From Nitrosococcus wardiae (GTDB lineage: Bacteria > Pseudomonadota > Gammaproteobacteria > Nitrosococcales > Nitrosococcaceae), in assembly GCF_004421105.1 (NCBI RefSeq), contig NZ_CP038033.1, positions 1,755,659 through 1,819,658 on the forward strand: DNA of 64,000 nucleotides, in the 5' to 3' direction. Every line of letters starts with the position of its first letter. Positions within the stretch are counted from its first letter, which is position 1. A program made the position numbers and the translations under genes. This document shows, in pieces, positions 8,884 to 16,302 of the stretch. Under the pieces are notes generated by a model, which was not told the DNA's origin, searched no databases, and saw only the letters and a list, made by a program, of their open reading frames with translations.

Positions 8884-9078
8884 ATGGTTAGGAAAAAGAC
8901 CCGCTTCCGTTGCGTTGCCCAAAAAGGGTGGTATTTTCTGACTCGGGAAGGCCGTATCGGTCCTTTCGATACCCGGCGAGAAGCCGAAGTAATGTGCCAG
9001 CGCTACCTTGATGAGATGATCATTCTCCGCAGGGAGCAACAAGGAAGGGTCCCGCAGGAGATCAGAAAAATAGCGTAA
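8884..9078 (+). CDS. DUF6316-like small protein
   Basis: 64 residues starting MVRKKTRFRCVAQKGWYFLT. AAGGAG lies 7 bp before the ATG, so I reject the GTG two codons earlier. The core is RFRC..GWYF.TREG.IGPFDTRREAE, the pattern of the small DUF6316 family of gammaproteobacteria. It has no signal or membrane segment and is basic overall. The function is unknown. It is monocistronic and converges on hpf. Confidence 0.7.
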   Translation: MVRKKTRFRCVAQKGWYFLTREGRIGPFDTRREAEVMCQRYLDEMIILRREQQGRVPQEIRKIA

Positions 9079-9159
9079 GAAATTAACTACCCAGATTAAA
9101 ATAGATATCGCTGTTGGCCAAGGAAGGGGAAGGTTGTGAGGTATGTAAGGAGGAGAGAA

Positions 9160-9195
9160 GGGCGGCGTTTTCACCTATAAACTGTAACGCCGCCC
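9160..9195. terminator. Inverted repeat between convergent genes
   Basis: A perfect 10-bp stem GGGCGGCGTT / AACGCCGCCC encloses a 16-nt loop between the DUF6316 gene and hpf. Neither side has a long T-run, so termination is likely but not certain. Confidence 0.5.
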
Positions 9196-9208
9196 TGAGA
9201 ATAGTTTA

Positions 9209-9757
9209 CTAACCCTTGAGGTGGACGGTGCTTGCCTGAGGGCCTAAATCTCCCTCTTCTTCAGTGAAGCGCACTTCCTTGCCTACTTGTAAGTCCTGGA
9301 AGTCCTCATTCAAGACACTATTTCGGTGAAAATAAATTTCCCGACCATCAATAGTTTCAATCTTCCCGTAGTCTTGTTCAGGGACTAGCAACGATATCCG
9401 ACCAGAGGGGGGCGGTTCATGATGCTTAACGTTGCCCCGTTGCCGCTGGGAGAAACTCTCAAGTTGACGTTGGGCTGCGTTAAAGGCATCTCGGAGCGCA
9501 ACATAAACGTCTTCGTGAGCTTTTTTTCCATGGTGTTCGCGGCTGACCACCAGTTCTCCGCCAGGCACCGTTAAGTCGATGCGGACATGATAAAGTTTGC
9601 CTTGGTGGCGGTGCCGATGAGGGGCCTCAACGACCACTCGGCAGCCCATAATACGATCATAGAACTGCTCTAATTTAGCGGCTTTTTCACGAATTCTGTC
9701 CTCTACGGCGATGGACGGCTCCATATGACGAAAGCTAATTTGTATAGGTAATTGCAT
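9209..9757 (-). CDS. HPF/RaiA ribosome-associated protein with cold-shock-like C-terminal domain
   Basis: 182 residues. Residues 1-100 match the ribosome hibernation fold: MQLPIQISFRHMEPS, EKAAKLEQFYDRIMGCRVVVEAP, and DVYVALRDAFNAAQRQLES. HPF/RaiA proteins bind the 30S A/P region and silence ribosomes in stationary phase or stress. A linker (about 105-128) leads to a CspA/S1-like strand pattern, YGKIETIDGREIYFHRNSV and VGKEVRFTEEEGDLGPQAS. This replaces the dimerisation tail of classical long HPF. An RNA-binding role for this tail is inferred from the fold. Start chosen at the N-terminal methionine of the conserved beta strand. Confidence 0.85.
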   Translation of the reverse strand: MQLPIQISFRHMEPSIAVEDRIREKAAKLEQFYDRIMGCRVVVEAPHRHRHQGKLYHVRIDLTVPGGELVVSREHHGKKAHEDVYVALRDAFNAAQRQLESFSQRQRGNVKHHEPPPSGRISLLVPEQDYGKIETIDGREIYFHRNSVLNEDFQDLQVGKEVRFTEEEGDLGPQASTVHLKG

Positions 9758-10106
9758 ACGGGTGCCTCTCCGACAAGGTTGGGCTTCAAAAATTTAATAA
9801 GGTATTGATGTGGATAGATTATCCAGCCCTGCTGGCCTGGATTTTTTAATTTGTTAAATGCAGTGTAAGAATAGTTCAAAGATATGAGCTTATTGGATGA
9901 TGGGTTATTTCTAATCTTTTCGGACATATTCTGGCTAAACTAAAGAAACCAGTTTGCACTCCTTACTTGATTTATAGACCATCCATGATAGAAAAGAAAA
10001 GAGGGCAGCAGAGTAAATTTCAATTTAGAGAACGGCGTCAATAATTGGAAAGCTTATCAAGAAGATTAGCTAAGGTATTGTCAATTAAATTTAAAGTGAG
10101 ATTAGT
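9758..10106. other. Intergenic region, AT-rich
   Basis: No gene is supported. It should contain the hpf promoter (minus strand) and that of the DUF1496-like gene (plus strand). No clear terminator or repeat was seen. Confidence 0.4.
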
Positions 10107-10352
10107 ATGCCAGAAAGCAGTGGTGTCCCCAATGTGGGTGCACCCGACCCAGAATTAAAAAATTCCCCCATCGCCTTGGAAAGCGACGAAGAAACTGAAG
10201 TATTGCGGTTGGAAGTGCCGGGTGAGCCCGTCTGCTACTTTAATAATCAAAGCTATAAAAATGGCACCCATGTTTGTAGTAGTGGTGTTTTGCTTCGTTG
10301 TGACTATGGCGTTTGGGTGCGGGTGGGGCCTTGTGACCCGGACAATCCCTGA
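10107..10352 (+). CDS. Small DUF1496-like cysteine protein
   Basis: 81 residues. The N-terminal half is acidic and probably disordered (LESDEETEVLRLE). The C-terminal half, VCYFNNQSYKNGTHVCSSGV followed by LLRCDYGVWVRVGPC, fits the DUF1496 pattern of four cysteines around a tyrosine and tryptophan core. There is no signal peptide. The function is unknown. Its last 49 bp overlap the end of the proline-rich gene on the opposite strand. Confidence 0.6.
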   Translation: MPESSGVPNVGAPDPELKNSPIALESDEETEVLRLEVPGEPVCYFNNQSYKNGTHVCSSGVLLRCDYGVWVRVGPCDPDNP

Positions 10353-10639
10353 GTAGCCGATCTGATAGAGAGAAGAAGTTTAGAGGAATCGATTTCTCTC
10401 CGGGGGGGCTGCTCAGGAATTTCTGGCGGAATTTCTTCCGGCACCTCCTCCGGTAGGGGAGGTTCTTCGGGTGGAGCTTCTGGTGGGATTTCTTGGGGTA
10501 CTTCCTCTGGAGGCATTTCCGGGGGGAATTCTGTTGGAATCTCAGGGTCTCCATGTAGCGACTTTCCCCCGTTTTCCATCACTCTATCAGGAAAAGGCCC
10601 ACAGGCAGGTGTTAAGGTTAAGCTTTGTATTTTCCACAT
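10304..10639 (-). CDS. Proline/glutamate repeat protein (hypothetical)
   Basis: 111 residues. The central part (about 33-80) is a degenerate P-x-E-x-P repeat, with units such as EIPTEFPPEMPPEE and EVPEEIPPEIPEQPP. It is flanked by a short N-terminal region, MWKIQSLTLTPACGPF, and a Ser/Thr/Gln tail. The repeat codons use varied third bases, so selection on protein sequence is plausible. GGAG lies upstream of the ATG. It has no family I recognise, signal peptide or membrane helix. An extended polyproline-type spacer is the likely structure. It could still be non-coding. Confidence 0.45.
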   Translation of the reverse strand: MWKIQSLTLTPACGPFPDRVMENGGKSLHGDPEIPTEFPPEMPPEEVPQEIPPEAPPEEPPLPEEVPEEIPPEIPEQPPRREIDSSKLLLSIRSATQGLSGSQGPTRTQTP

Positions 10640-10787
10640 TGGGGAGGTCTCCTTATCGTAAGCTAGTAAGAAATTTTCACTACCCCTCGTTTTTCCAAGA
10701 AGGGCTGTCGAGGCGCCGCTTGCGTTAGACTCGATTGGTCCCCTTTACAGCCCTCGCCGGCTAGAAAATCTATTCCGGAAGGGGCGT

Positions 10788-11093
10788 TTACTCACCCTCA
10801 TTCCCATATCTTTTGATAATCTTCGGTTCCTCCTCCGGGTGGGTATCCGTATCCGAATACCCCAAATCATCCGGCTCGATATCATCATAGGGAGTGGTCC
10901 AATTTTCTGGCGGCTCGATCCACTCTAAATCCGATCCTTCCCAGGCCACCATATCCATTTCCCCAATATCACCGTCTACATACTGGATTTCGATGAGGCT
11001 ACTAGTTTCATCTATATCGATAACCCGAAAGATTTGGTGTGTCTCGATATTTTCGTACCACTCGCCTGGGATGGGCTCTATCTCAATTGCCAT
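10788..11093 (-). CDS. DUF6763-like acidic protein
   Basis: 101 residues starting MAIEIEPIPGEWYENIETHQ. AGGAG sits 7 bp before this ATG, so I reject an upstream in-frame start. The pattern of a GEWYEN motif, IEIQYVDGDIGEMD and IEPPENW...YDDIEPDDLGYSDTD is a small conserved gammaproteobacterial family (DUF6763). It is very acidic and cytoplasmic, with the look of a small beta-barrel followed by a disordered tail. The function is unknown. Confidence 0.7.
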   Translation of the reverse strand: MAIEIEPIPGEWYENIETHQIFRVIDIDETSSLIEIQYVDGDIGEMDMVAWEGSDLEWIEPPENWTTPYDDIEPDDLGYSDTDTHPEEEPKIIKRYGNEGE

Positions 11094-11257
11094 TGTTATA
11101 TCTCCTAGGGATTGCAGCAAATCACGCCACAAACCAGCATAGACTAGTATTTATGAACTTTTAAAGAATTTAGAGAGCAGATATCGGGGCGGAAGTTGGG
11201 GAACAAAAAGCTAAATATAATATTCAAGGTATTATATAAGTAGAAGAGGAAATAGCT

Positions 11258-11524
11258 ATGGGCCAGACTGATCTAAGTGTGCGGGTTGAATGTTATGCCG
11301 GCTATCAGGGGGAAGAAACTCCCCGCCGTTTCTTTCTCGGTAGGAGGCCAGTAGAGGTATTAGAAGTCGTTGATCGTTGGCTGGCACCGGATTACCGTTA
11401 TTTTAAAATCCGGAGTGGGGATGGGAGTATATATATCCTGCGTCATGATGTGGCATCAGGGCGGTGGGAGCTGACGTTATTTGACAGCGGTAAGCGGGAA
11501 GAGACTCGCTTGTCCTCGACTTAA
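11258..11524 (+). CDS. Conserved hypothetical protein
   Basis: 88 residues beginning MGQTDLSVRVECYAGYQGEE. The middle RRPVEVLEVVDRWLAPDYRY and the end GSIYILRHDVASGRWELTLF suggest a small beta-rich fold with one helix. No signal peptide or membrane segment. AGAGGAAAT precedes the ATG. I do not recognise the function. It is separated from yidD by 69 bp and could share its transcript. Confidence 0.65.
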   Translation: MGQTDLSVRVECYAGYQGEETPRRFFLGRRPVEVLEVVDRWLAPDYRYFKIRSGDGSIYILRHDVASGRWELTLFDSGKREETRLSST

Positions 11525-11593
11525 GGAGCTGTTTTTGGCAGGGAAGCGAGATGGGTAGAGATGTTAAGCTTTAGTAAATAGGCCGTATCTGCA

Positions 11594-11836
11594 ATGAAAA
11601 CTATCTTATTGTCTTTAATAGCTGCTTATCGCTATGGCATTAGCCCCCTAATGGGCAATCACTGTCGTTACTATCCCTCCTGTTCAGCGTATACTCAGGA
11701 GGCTATCCAGCGCTATGGTGGATTTCGGGGAGGCTGGCTCGGGTTAAAACGCCTTTTGCGTTGCCATCCCTTTCATCCAGGTGGCGTTGATCCAGTACCG
11801 GATATCCCTCAAAAGCAATGGCGATCCAAGCATTGA
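11594..11836 (+). CDS. yidD: Membrane protein insertion efficiency factor YidD
   Basis: 80 residues with the family hallmarks: a short amphipathic N-terminal helix ([20 protein letters not shown]), the cysteine motif [38 protein letters not shown] and VDPVP. YidD attaches to the inner membrane and helps YidC insert proteins. It is usually next to rnpA-yidC; here it is isolated, followed after 56 bp by an M23 peptidase. Confidence 0.92.
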   Translation: MKTILLSLIAAYRYGISPLMGNHCRYYPSCSAYTQEAIQRYGGFRGGWLGLKRLLRCHPFHPGGVDPVPDIPQKQWRSKH

Positions 11837-11892
11837 CTTACTGGGGGCGGAAAAAAGTTTTCCTGTAATCAAATCAAAGAGGGGATAGGCTT

Positions 11893-12726
11893 GTGCATGG
11901 ACTGACTGGATTGCTGGGGTTTGGGTTGTTGCTCCTAAGCTATGGGTGGGCGGCGGAACTGGCCCTGGAATTTCACGGACCCTTACAGCAAGGAAGTTTG
12001 CTCATAGGGAAAACTGAACCGGGAATAGAGGTATTCCTGGATGGGCGTCAGCTGCGGGTCTCCGAGGATGGGCTATTTTTGATGGGCTTTGGCCGTGATG
12101 CCAAGCCGGAGGCGACCCTTAAGCTTGTTTTTCCCGATGGTACACATGAGGTCCGAGAACTTGAGATCGCCCAGCGCCAGTATCAAACCCAGCATATTGA
12201 GGGGCTGCCTCCCCGTAAGGTGACCCCCCGCACCGAAGATTTAGTGCGTATCCGCAAAGAGGCTGCCTGGGTTAGAAAGGCGCGGGAACTGGATGATCCC
12301 CGTACTGATTTTTTAAGCGGGTTTATTTGGCCTGTGCAAGGTGCTATCTCTGGCGTTTATGGGAGTCAGCGAATTCTGAATGGCCAGCCCCGGCGCCCCC
12401 ATTATGGAATTGATATTGCGGCACCTACCGGAACGCCTGTACGGGCCCCCTCGGATGGACTCGTTACCTTGGTCCATCCCGATATGTTTTTTTCAGGAGG
12501 AACGCTTATTCTCGATCACGGGCATGGACTTTCATCCGCGTTTTTGCATTTGCGGCGGATTCTAGTCGAAGAAGGTGAGCGGGTAACCCAGGGAGAGATT
12601 ATCGCCGAGGTGGGTGCCACGGGACGGGTTACCGGCGCTCATTTGGATTGGAGAATCAACCTTTTTCAAACTCGGCTTGATCCTCAGCTCTTGGTTGCTC
12701 CAATGCCGACGGGGGCTAGGGAATGA
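11893..12726 (+). CDS. M23-family peptidase (LytM-like) with altered HxH motif
   Basis: 277 residues with a GTG start, preceded by GAGGGG. Signal peptide about 1-21 (LLLLSYGWAAE). A small beta domain (about 24-95) precedes the M23 domain (about 145-265). Metal ligands H170 and D174 (HYGIDIAAP) and the catalytic-type H219 (FLHL) are present. The usual final HLH motif reads HLD (H250-L-D252), so the third zinc ligand histidine is replaced by aspartate. The same HLDW form may exist in related proteins; I recall it but cannot check. It is either an endopeptidase with an Asp ligand or a regulatory, inactive LytM protein. It is periplasmic. Confidence 0.85.
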   Translation: MHGLTGLLGFGLLLLSYGWAAELALEFHGPLQQGSLLIGKTEPGIEVFLDGRQLRVSEDGLFLMGFGRDAKPEATLKLVFPDGTHEVRELEIAQRQYQTQHIEGLPPRKVTPRTEDLVRIRKEAAWVRKARELDDPRTDFLSGFIWPVQGAISGVYGSQRILNGQPRRPHYGIDIAAPTGTPVRAPSDGLVTLVHPDMFFSGGTLILDHGHGLSSAFLHLRRILVEEGERVTQGEIIAEVGATGRVTGAHLDWRINLFQTRLDPQLLVAPMPTGARE

Positions 12727-12805
12727 GCGGTCCTCGTTCCCTAGCTAGGAAATCCTGGGTCAGACCAATAATTTTAGACATCCCAGTTCGGTAGTTATTA
12801 ATAGC

Positions 12806-13267
12806 TTAATAGCCGCATTGGCTGGGGGTCACGACAATTTCGCCGATAGGTTTAAGATCCTTGCCATGAAAAGAGTAGCGAGCATTGACTCCGTGTTCTA
12901 AGAAAACATGTAGATCCGGGCTGTTGCAAGCCAATTCAAGTGCTTTCGGGCTGGTTTCCTCTACAAACTGGTTGCTATCGAACTGATCGGAAGAAGCATT
13001 TATTTTAATGTAATTGTACCTAAGTTCCCCGTCTCGTCCCTCAACGCTGCGAAGCTCTGTTTCTCTGTCCACCTTCTTAGGGAGCGCCTTATTGATCTGT
13101 GCGGCGATAATGTTAAGGGCCGCTTGAGATTGTAGTTCTTCCGGACTGATGTTTTCTCCATTGGGTAGAGTAATTTCGTTTGAATCTAGCCACTGGGTTT
13201 TAGCTGCGGCTATTCCCACCACCAGGATAGGAAGAAAAATCCAAAGATATTTCAAGGACTTTTTCAC
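12806..13267 (-). CDS. Exported hypothetical protein
   Basis: 153 residues. The N-terminal helix LKYLWIFLPILVVGIAAAK looks like a signal peptide or anchor. The mature part has a helix (QAALNIIAAQINKALPKKVD) and a beta-rich half (ELRYNYIKINASSDQF, VNARYSFHGKDLKPIGEIVV) with two cysteines (CNSPD and a C-terminal QCGY) that could form a disulfide. No family recognised. It stands alone between the M23 gene and a dispersed repeat, both on other transcripts. Confidence 0.65.
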   Translation of the reverse strand: MKKSLKYLWIFLPILVVGIAAAKTQWLDSNEITLPNGENISPEELQSQAALNIIAAQINKALPKKVDRETELRSVEGRDGELRYNYIKINASSDQFDSNQFVEETSPKALELACNSPDLHVFLEHGVNARYSFHGKDLKPIGEIVVTPSQCGY

Positions 13268-13463
13268 CTCTTTTACCTCTTACATGATTCAGTGGTTACG
13301 GTATTTATATAATTACCCAAGTATAGGTTTTAGGTAGAGTTTGGCAAAAATACACCAACCTTGTGGTTATTATGGACTAAGGGATGCTTGCCTGAATAGC
13401 CCTGACAGGGGTTAGAGAGCCAAATCGTTGGATATAGCGGCTTCCATAAACGAGAAATGCTAA

Positions 13464-13625
13464 ACTCAGTGAAAGTTTTGAGGTCTTTCTGGAGCGAGCC
13501 GGTGGCGTGGAGCCAGGGGACAGAGAAGTCCCGGAAAACCCTTTTTTCAGGAGGAAAAACGGGTTTGCGGAACACCTCCGGCTCGCTCCTAAAACACCTC
13601 ATATTTTATTCTATAGGTACTTATA
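13464..13625 (-). repeat. Dispersed hairpin repeat, copy 1 (short form)
   Basis: Reverse-orientation copy of the 240-bp repeats at 56180 and 57459. The ends match: CTCAGTGAAAG on the left and the complement of TAAGTACCTAT...AATAAAATATGAGG on the right. It carries the terminal arms GAGCGAGCCGG / CCGGCTCGCTC but lacks the central part with the GCGCGCC and GATTCGC hairpins. It lies between an exported-protein gene and a DUF502 remnant. Confidence 0.85.
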
Positions 13626-13798
13626 TCGACAGATTGATATCGACTGATTGGACTGTTGATGAGGCCATGAATTTCCTTATTTCTGGTGGGGTGGTGGGGC
13701 CGGATGAGGTGAACTACCGAAAGGGGAGTACTAAAAGCAAATCCTCGCGCACTTATCAGTGGCGGAGCGGTCTATTTAGGAGTGGTTTATTTATTTAA
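13626..13798 (+). pseudogene. 3' remnant of a DUF502-family membrane protein gene
   Basis: The reading frame encodes DWTVDEAMNFLISGGVVGPD followed by a hydrophilic tail. This is the typical C-terminal segment of DUF502 proteins, which end with a V-x-EA-x-x-x-ISGG-V-P-like motif. The membrane-spanning rest of the protein is missing. The frame runs directly out of dispersed repeat copy 1, so the repeat marks the breakpoint. Confidence 0.5.
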
Positions 13799-13831
13799 TA
13801 TCGCCATTTCTAAATTTGTGTTTGCTGGCTA

Positions 13832-14293
13832 ATGCCTATTACCGTTCATTTACCTCTTCGCCGGGTTCTCCTTGGCTGCTTGTTGATGATGTCGGGTTTA
13901 TTTACTGAAGCCCATTCAGCGGGTACCGTTAGTGAACTACGCGCCCGTCATAACGAACGAGCTTTTGACCTTCGCATGGAACAGCAGCATTTTCGCCATC
14001 GCTTCCAAAGCGACCAACTTCCGCTGGCAAAGCAGCGCGGGTTTAATCTACGACTCCAGCAACAAAGAATACGCCAAGGGGATTTGCAACGCCAACAAAT
14101 CCTGGAGCAAAACCTCTTACGGCAGCAGCAAGGTCATCGACTTGACCCCACCCGCCGAGGAGAGCTAGAGCTGAAACAGCGCTTTCGGCGGGAGCATCAA
14201 GAGCAACAATTTCAGTTTAAGCAAGAGCGCAAAGGCCTCATGCTCAGGCAGCCGTCCTTGGATTCTCAAATGCCGGCGGATAGTAATAATTAA
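13832..14293 (+). CDS. Exported Gln/Arg-rich hypothetical protein
   Basis: 153 residues. The signal peptide is about 1-30 (VLLGCLLMMSGLFTEAHSA). The mature part is a highly charged, helix-forming sequence rich in Q, R, L and E (LRLQQQRIRQGDLQRQQILE, then QNLLRQQQGHR), probably a long amphipathic helix or coiled coil in the periplasm. No cysteines in the mature part. No family recognised; by composition it resembles small periplasmic chaperone-like proteins, but that is speculation. Confidence 0.6.
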   Translation: MPITVHLPLRRVLLGCLLMMSGLFTEAHSAGTVSELRARHNERAFDLRMEQQHFRHRFQSDQLPLAKQRGFNLRLQQQRIRQGDLQRQQILEQNLLRQQQGHRLDPTRRGELELKQRFRREHQEQQFQFKQERKGLMLRQPSLDSQMPADSNN

Positions 14294-14679
14294 ACTAACA
14301 AGATTTTGGACGACATTTTGGGCGACTATGGGGTGCCCAAATAACCAGGCTTTGCTGTCCATTTCTGGGGAGATAGTCCTCCCTCATCCAGAACCCACGT
14401 ACTCCCTGGCTACAAGTTTCAGAGGCAAGGAGGACAGCATCACCGCTTCCACCAAAAGTTGTCCACGCCGGTCACTGCCGTGGACCAATTCTCATTGCCG
14501 AAGATAGCGGTCAAGGAGCGACAGGAAGAGGAGGCTACGGCGGCAATAGTGCTGATTTCCCTAGCAATGGTTCGGCCTCATCCACGTCAAAGGGGGCTGT
14601 GGCGGAAGACAGACCAGGTTCTACTCTTTGGCCAGATCGAATTACCGGAAAGTTCTCCAGGGGTGTGGTGCTCCTAGCC
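14294..14679. other. Gene-free stretch between an exported protein and an ABC remnant
   Basis: No supported gene. One frame on the plus strand gives a Gly/Ser-rich peptide (GQGATGRGGYGGNSADF) ending near 14684, which could be a remnant. A short stem GTCCACG / CGTGGAC lies near 14460-14485. Confidence 0.3.
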
Positions 14680-14975
14680 ATTTAAGCCCACCGCCGCCAG
14701 GGCGTTCCGAGCCCAAGCATGGCGCACTGCCGCCGATATACCTCGGTAGATGAGGGGCAACTCTACATTTTCTAAGGCTGAGGTGCGGTTTAGCAAATTG
14801 AAGCCCTGAAAAACGAATCCCAGATAGTGGCGGCGTAGCCGGGCACGTTGGTTGCGGGATAGTCTGCCCACCTCGATCCCTTGAAAAAAATAAGCCCCCT
14901 GCTGGGGATATCTAAACAGCCCAGAATATTCAAACAGGTGGATTGATACTGTATTCTCTGGGAGGTCGTTAGAGC
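14680..14975 (-). pseudogene. Fragment of a MacB/LolD-type ABC transporter ATPase
   Basis: Two adjoining frames together encode the N-terminal third of an ABC ATPase. One gives STCLNILGCLDIPSRG, the segment right after Walker A. The other gives YFFQGIEVGRLSRNQRARLR, then RHYLGFVFQGFNLLNRTSAL (Q-loop) and ENVELPLIYRG. A frameshift separates them. The Walker A glycines, the signature motif, Walker B and H-loop are all missing. The FVFQGFNLL and ENVELPL patterns place it in the lipoprotein/macrolide exporter subgroup. Confidence 0.75.
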
Positions 14976-15175
14976 GGTAGTCAAAGCTAAGCAGGAAAAA
15001 GGAAGACACTCGCCTATGTTGTTGGATAAAATGGCAATATTACAGGACTTAGGGAGCTCCTTTAGGAGGATTTTTTAACCCTATTCCAGGCGGCAGGGAA
15101 ATCAATGTTAGGATGTGTTTTCTATAGAGAAACGCGGAAAATAAGCTTAAACCACATTTTTAGGGAATTTTATCA

Positions 15176-15895
15176 ATGAAAAGAATTAAGCGGCGATTAG
15201 CAAAAAATGAGTTAGCGCGGGGGAAATTGCAAGCTGAGAAAGCAAGAAAAACCTTAGATTCTAAGGCGGATGATTTGTTTGAAGCCGCCTATAAGAAGCT
15301 TTCCTCGGCGGCTTTACTGGATAATAGTAATGCAGAAATTTTCCATTATTGGGGATTAGTGCTTTACGACCAGGCCCAACGCAAACAGGGTAAGGACGCT
15401 AAGGAGCTTTATAAAACAGCATGCGAAAAATTTGAAGTGGCGCTCAGGCTTGAGCCGGACAACGCAAAGGTCATGAATGATTGGGCCGCGGCCTTAATTG
15501 AGCAGGCCAAGAATAAACCTGATAAACGTGCCGAAGCCTTTTATGGAGAAGCAAAAGAAAAAATTACTGCTGCGGAGGCCTTGGAGCCGGGGGTAGGGGC
15601 CTATAACCTAGCTTGTATCCATAGTTTGCGCGGAGAGCAGAAGGCATGCCAAAAATATTTAGAGCAAGCGCATCAGGCGGATAACCTTCCTCCCCTAAGA
15701 CACCTTAAAGTGGATAAAGATCTGGATAATGTCAGAAATGAGAAATGGTTTAAGAATTTTCTCGAAAAACTTGCTGAGGAAGAAGAAATAAAGGCTTCGG
15801 AAGCAGAGGCTGTAGAAAAGAAAGTAGAGGCAGAAAAGCAGCCAGAAAAAAGCCGGGAGGTTAGTTCTTGGTGGCGTCGATTAAAGCGCTCATAA
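15176..15895 (+). CDS. TPR-repeat protein
   Basis: 239 residues, cytoplasmic (no signal peptide). TPR-like helix pairs run from about residue 30 to 190: FEAAYKKLSSAALLDNSNAE and IFHYWGLVLYDQA; ACEKFEVALRLEPDNAKVMN and DWAAALIEQA; KITAAEALEPGVGAYNLACI. The tail (about 195-239) is a charged E/K helix ending in WWRRLKRS. It is probably an adaptor protein; partners are unknown. AT-rich upstream region, no operon partner. Confidence 0.75.
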   Translation: MKRIKRRLAKNELARGKLQAEKARKTLDSKADDLFEAAYKKLSSAALLDNSNAEIFHYWGLVLYDQAQRKQGKDAKELYKTACEKFEVALRLEPDNAKVMNDWAAALIEQAKNKPDKRAEAFYGEAKEKITAAEALEPGVGAYNLACIHSLRGEQKACQKYLEQAHQADNLPPLRHLKVDKDLDNVRNEKWFKNFLEKLAEEEEIKASEAEAVEKKVEAEKQPEKSREVSSWWRRLKRS

Positions 15896-16302
15896 AGTTC
15901 ATGTTAGGAACTGGGACATCGGAAATAGGGTGTCCTGGATCCCCTTTCGCTTCATCCGGGCTGCTGATTTAGCAAGCCCTGTAAAAAAGAAAAATAAGAA
16001 CACCCCTGACATCGATCCCTGGTGGACTAGAAAACAGATGGCAGGAATATTTGGGACAAGATAATGGAAGCTAAAGTGGCTAAATCAGCGTGATAGGCCT
16101 TATCTGACCCACCTTGGCGGGTATATCGGCGCCATTGAGCAGTATACGTTTGGTGGGGTAGAGAGCTATATGTACTGTCTGATAAATTAAATGCCGAGGA
16201 AGTCCTGCTGTTTAAGGCGGTGAGGAAAGCGTGCCTCTTTCGCTGTTGATTTGGGGATAGCTAAAGTAGCTACCGATTCGGATGGCGAGTCGTTTTGCGG
16301 TT
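15896..16302. other. Gene-free stretch with a possible decayed gene
   Basis: No intact gene. One plus-strand frame (about 16080-16190) reads LNQRDRPYLTHLGGYIGAIE and QYTFGGVESY before a stop. It looks protein-like but I do not recognise it. Stops interrupt it on both sides. Confidence 0.3.

Noticed and set aside
9703-9927. 74-codon frame on the minus strand upstream of hpf
   Set aside because: AT-rich, Asn/Lys/Tyr composition typical of non-coding sequence, and it overlaps the hpf start in another frame.
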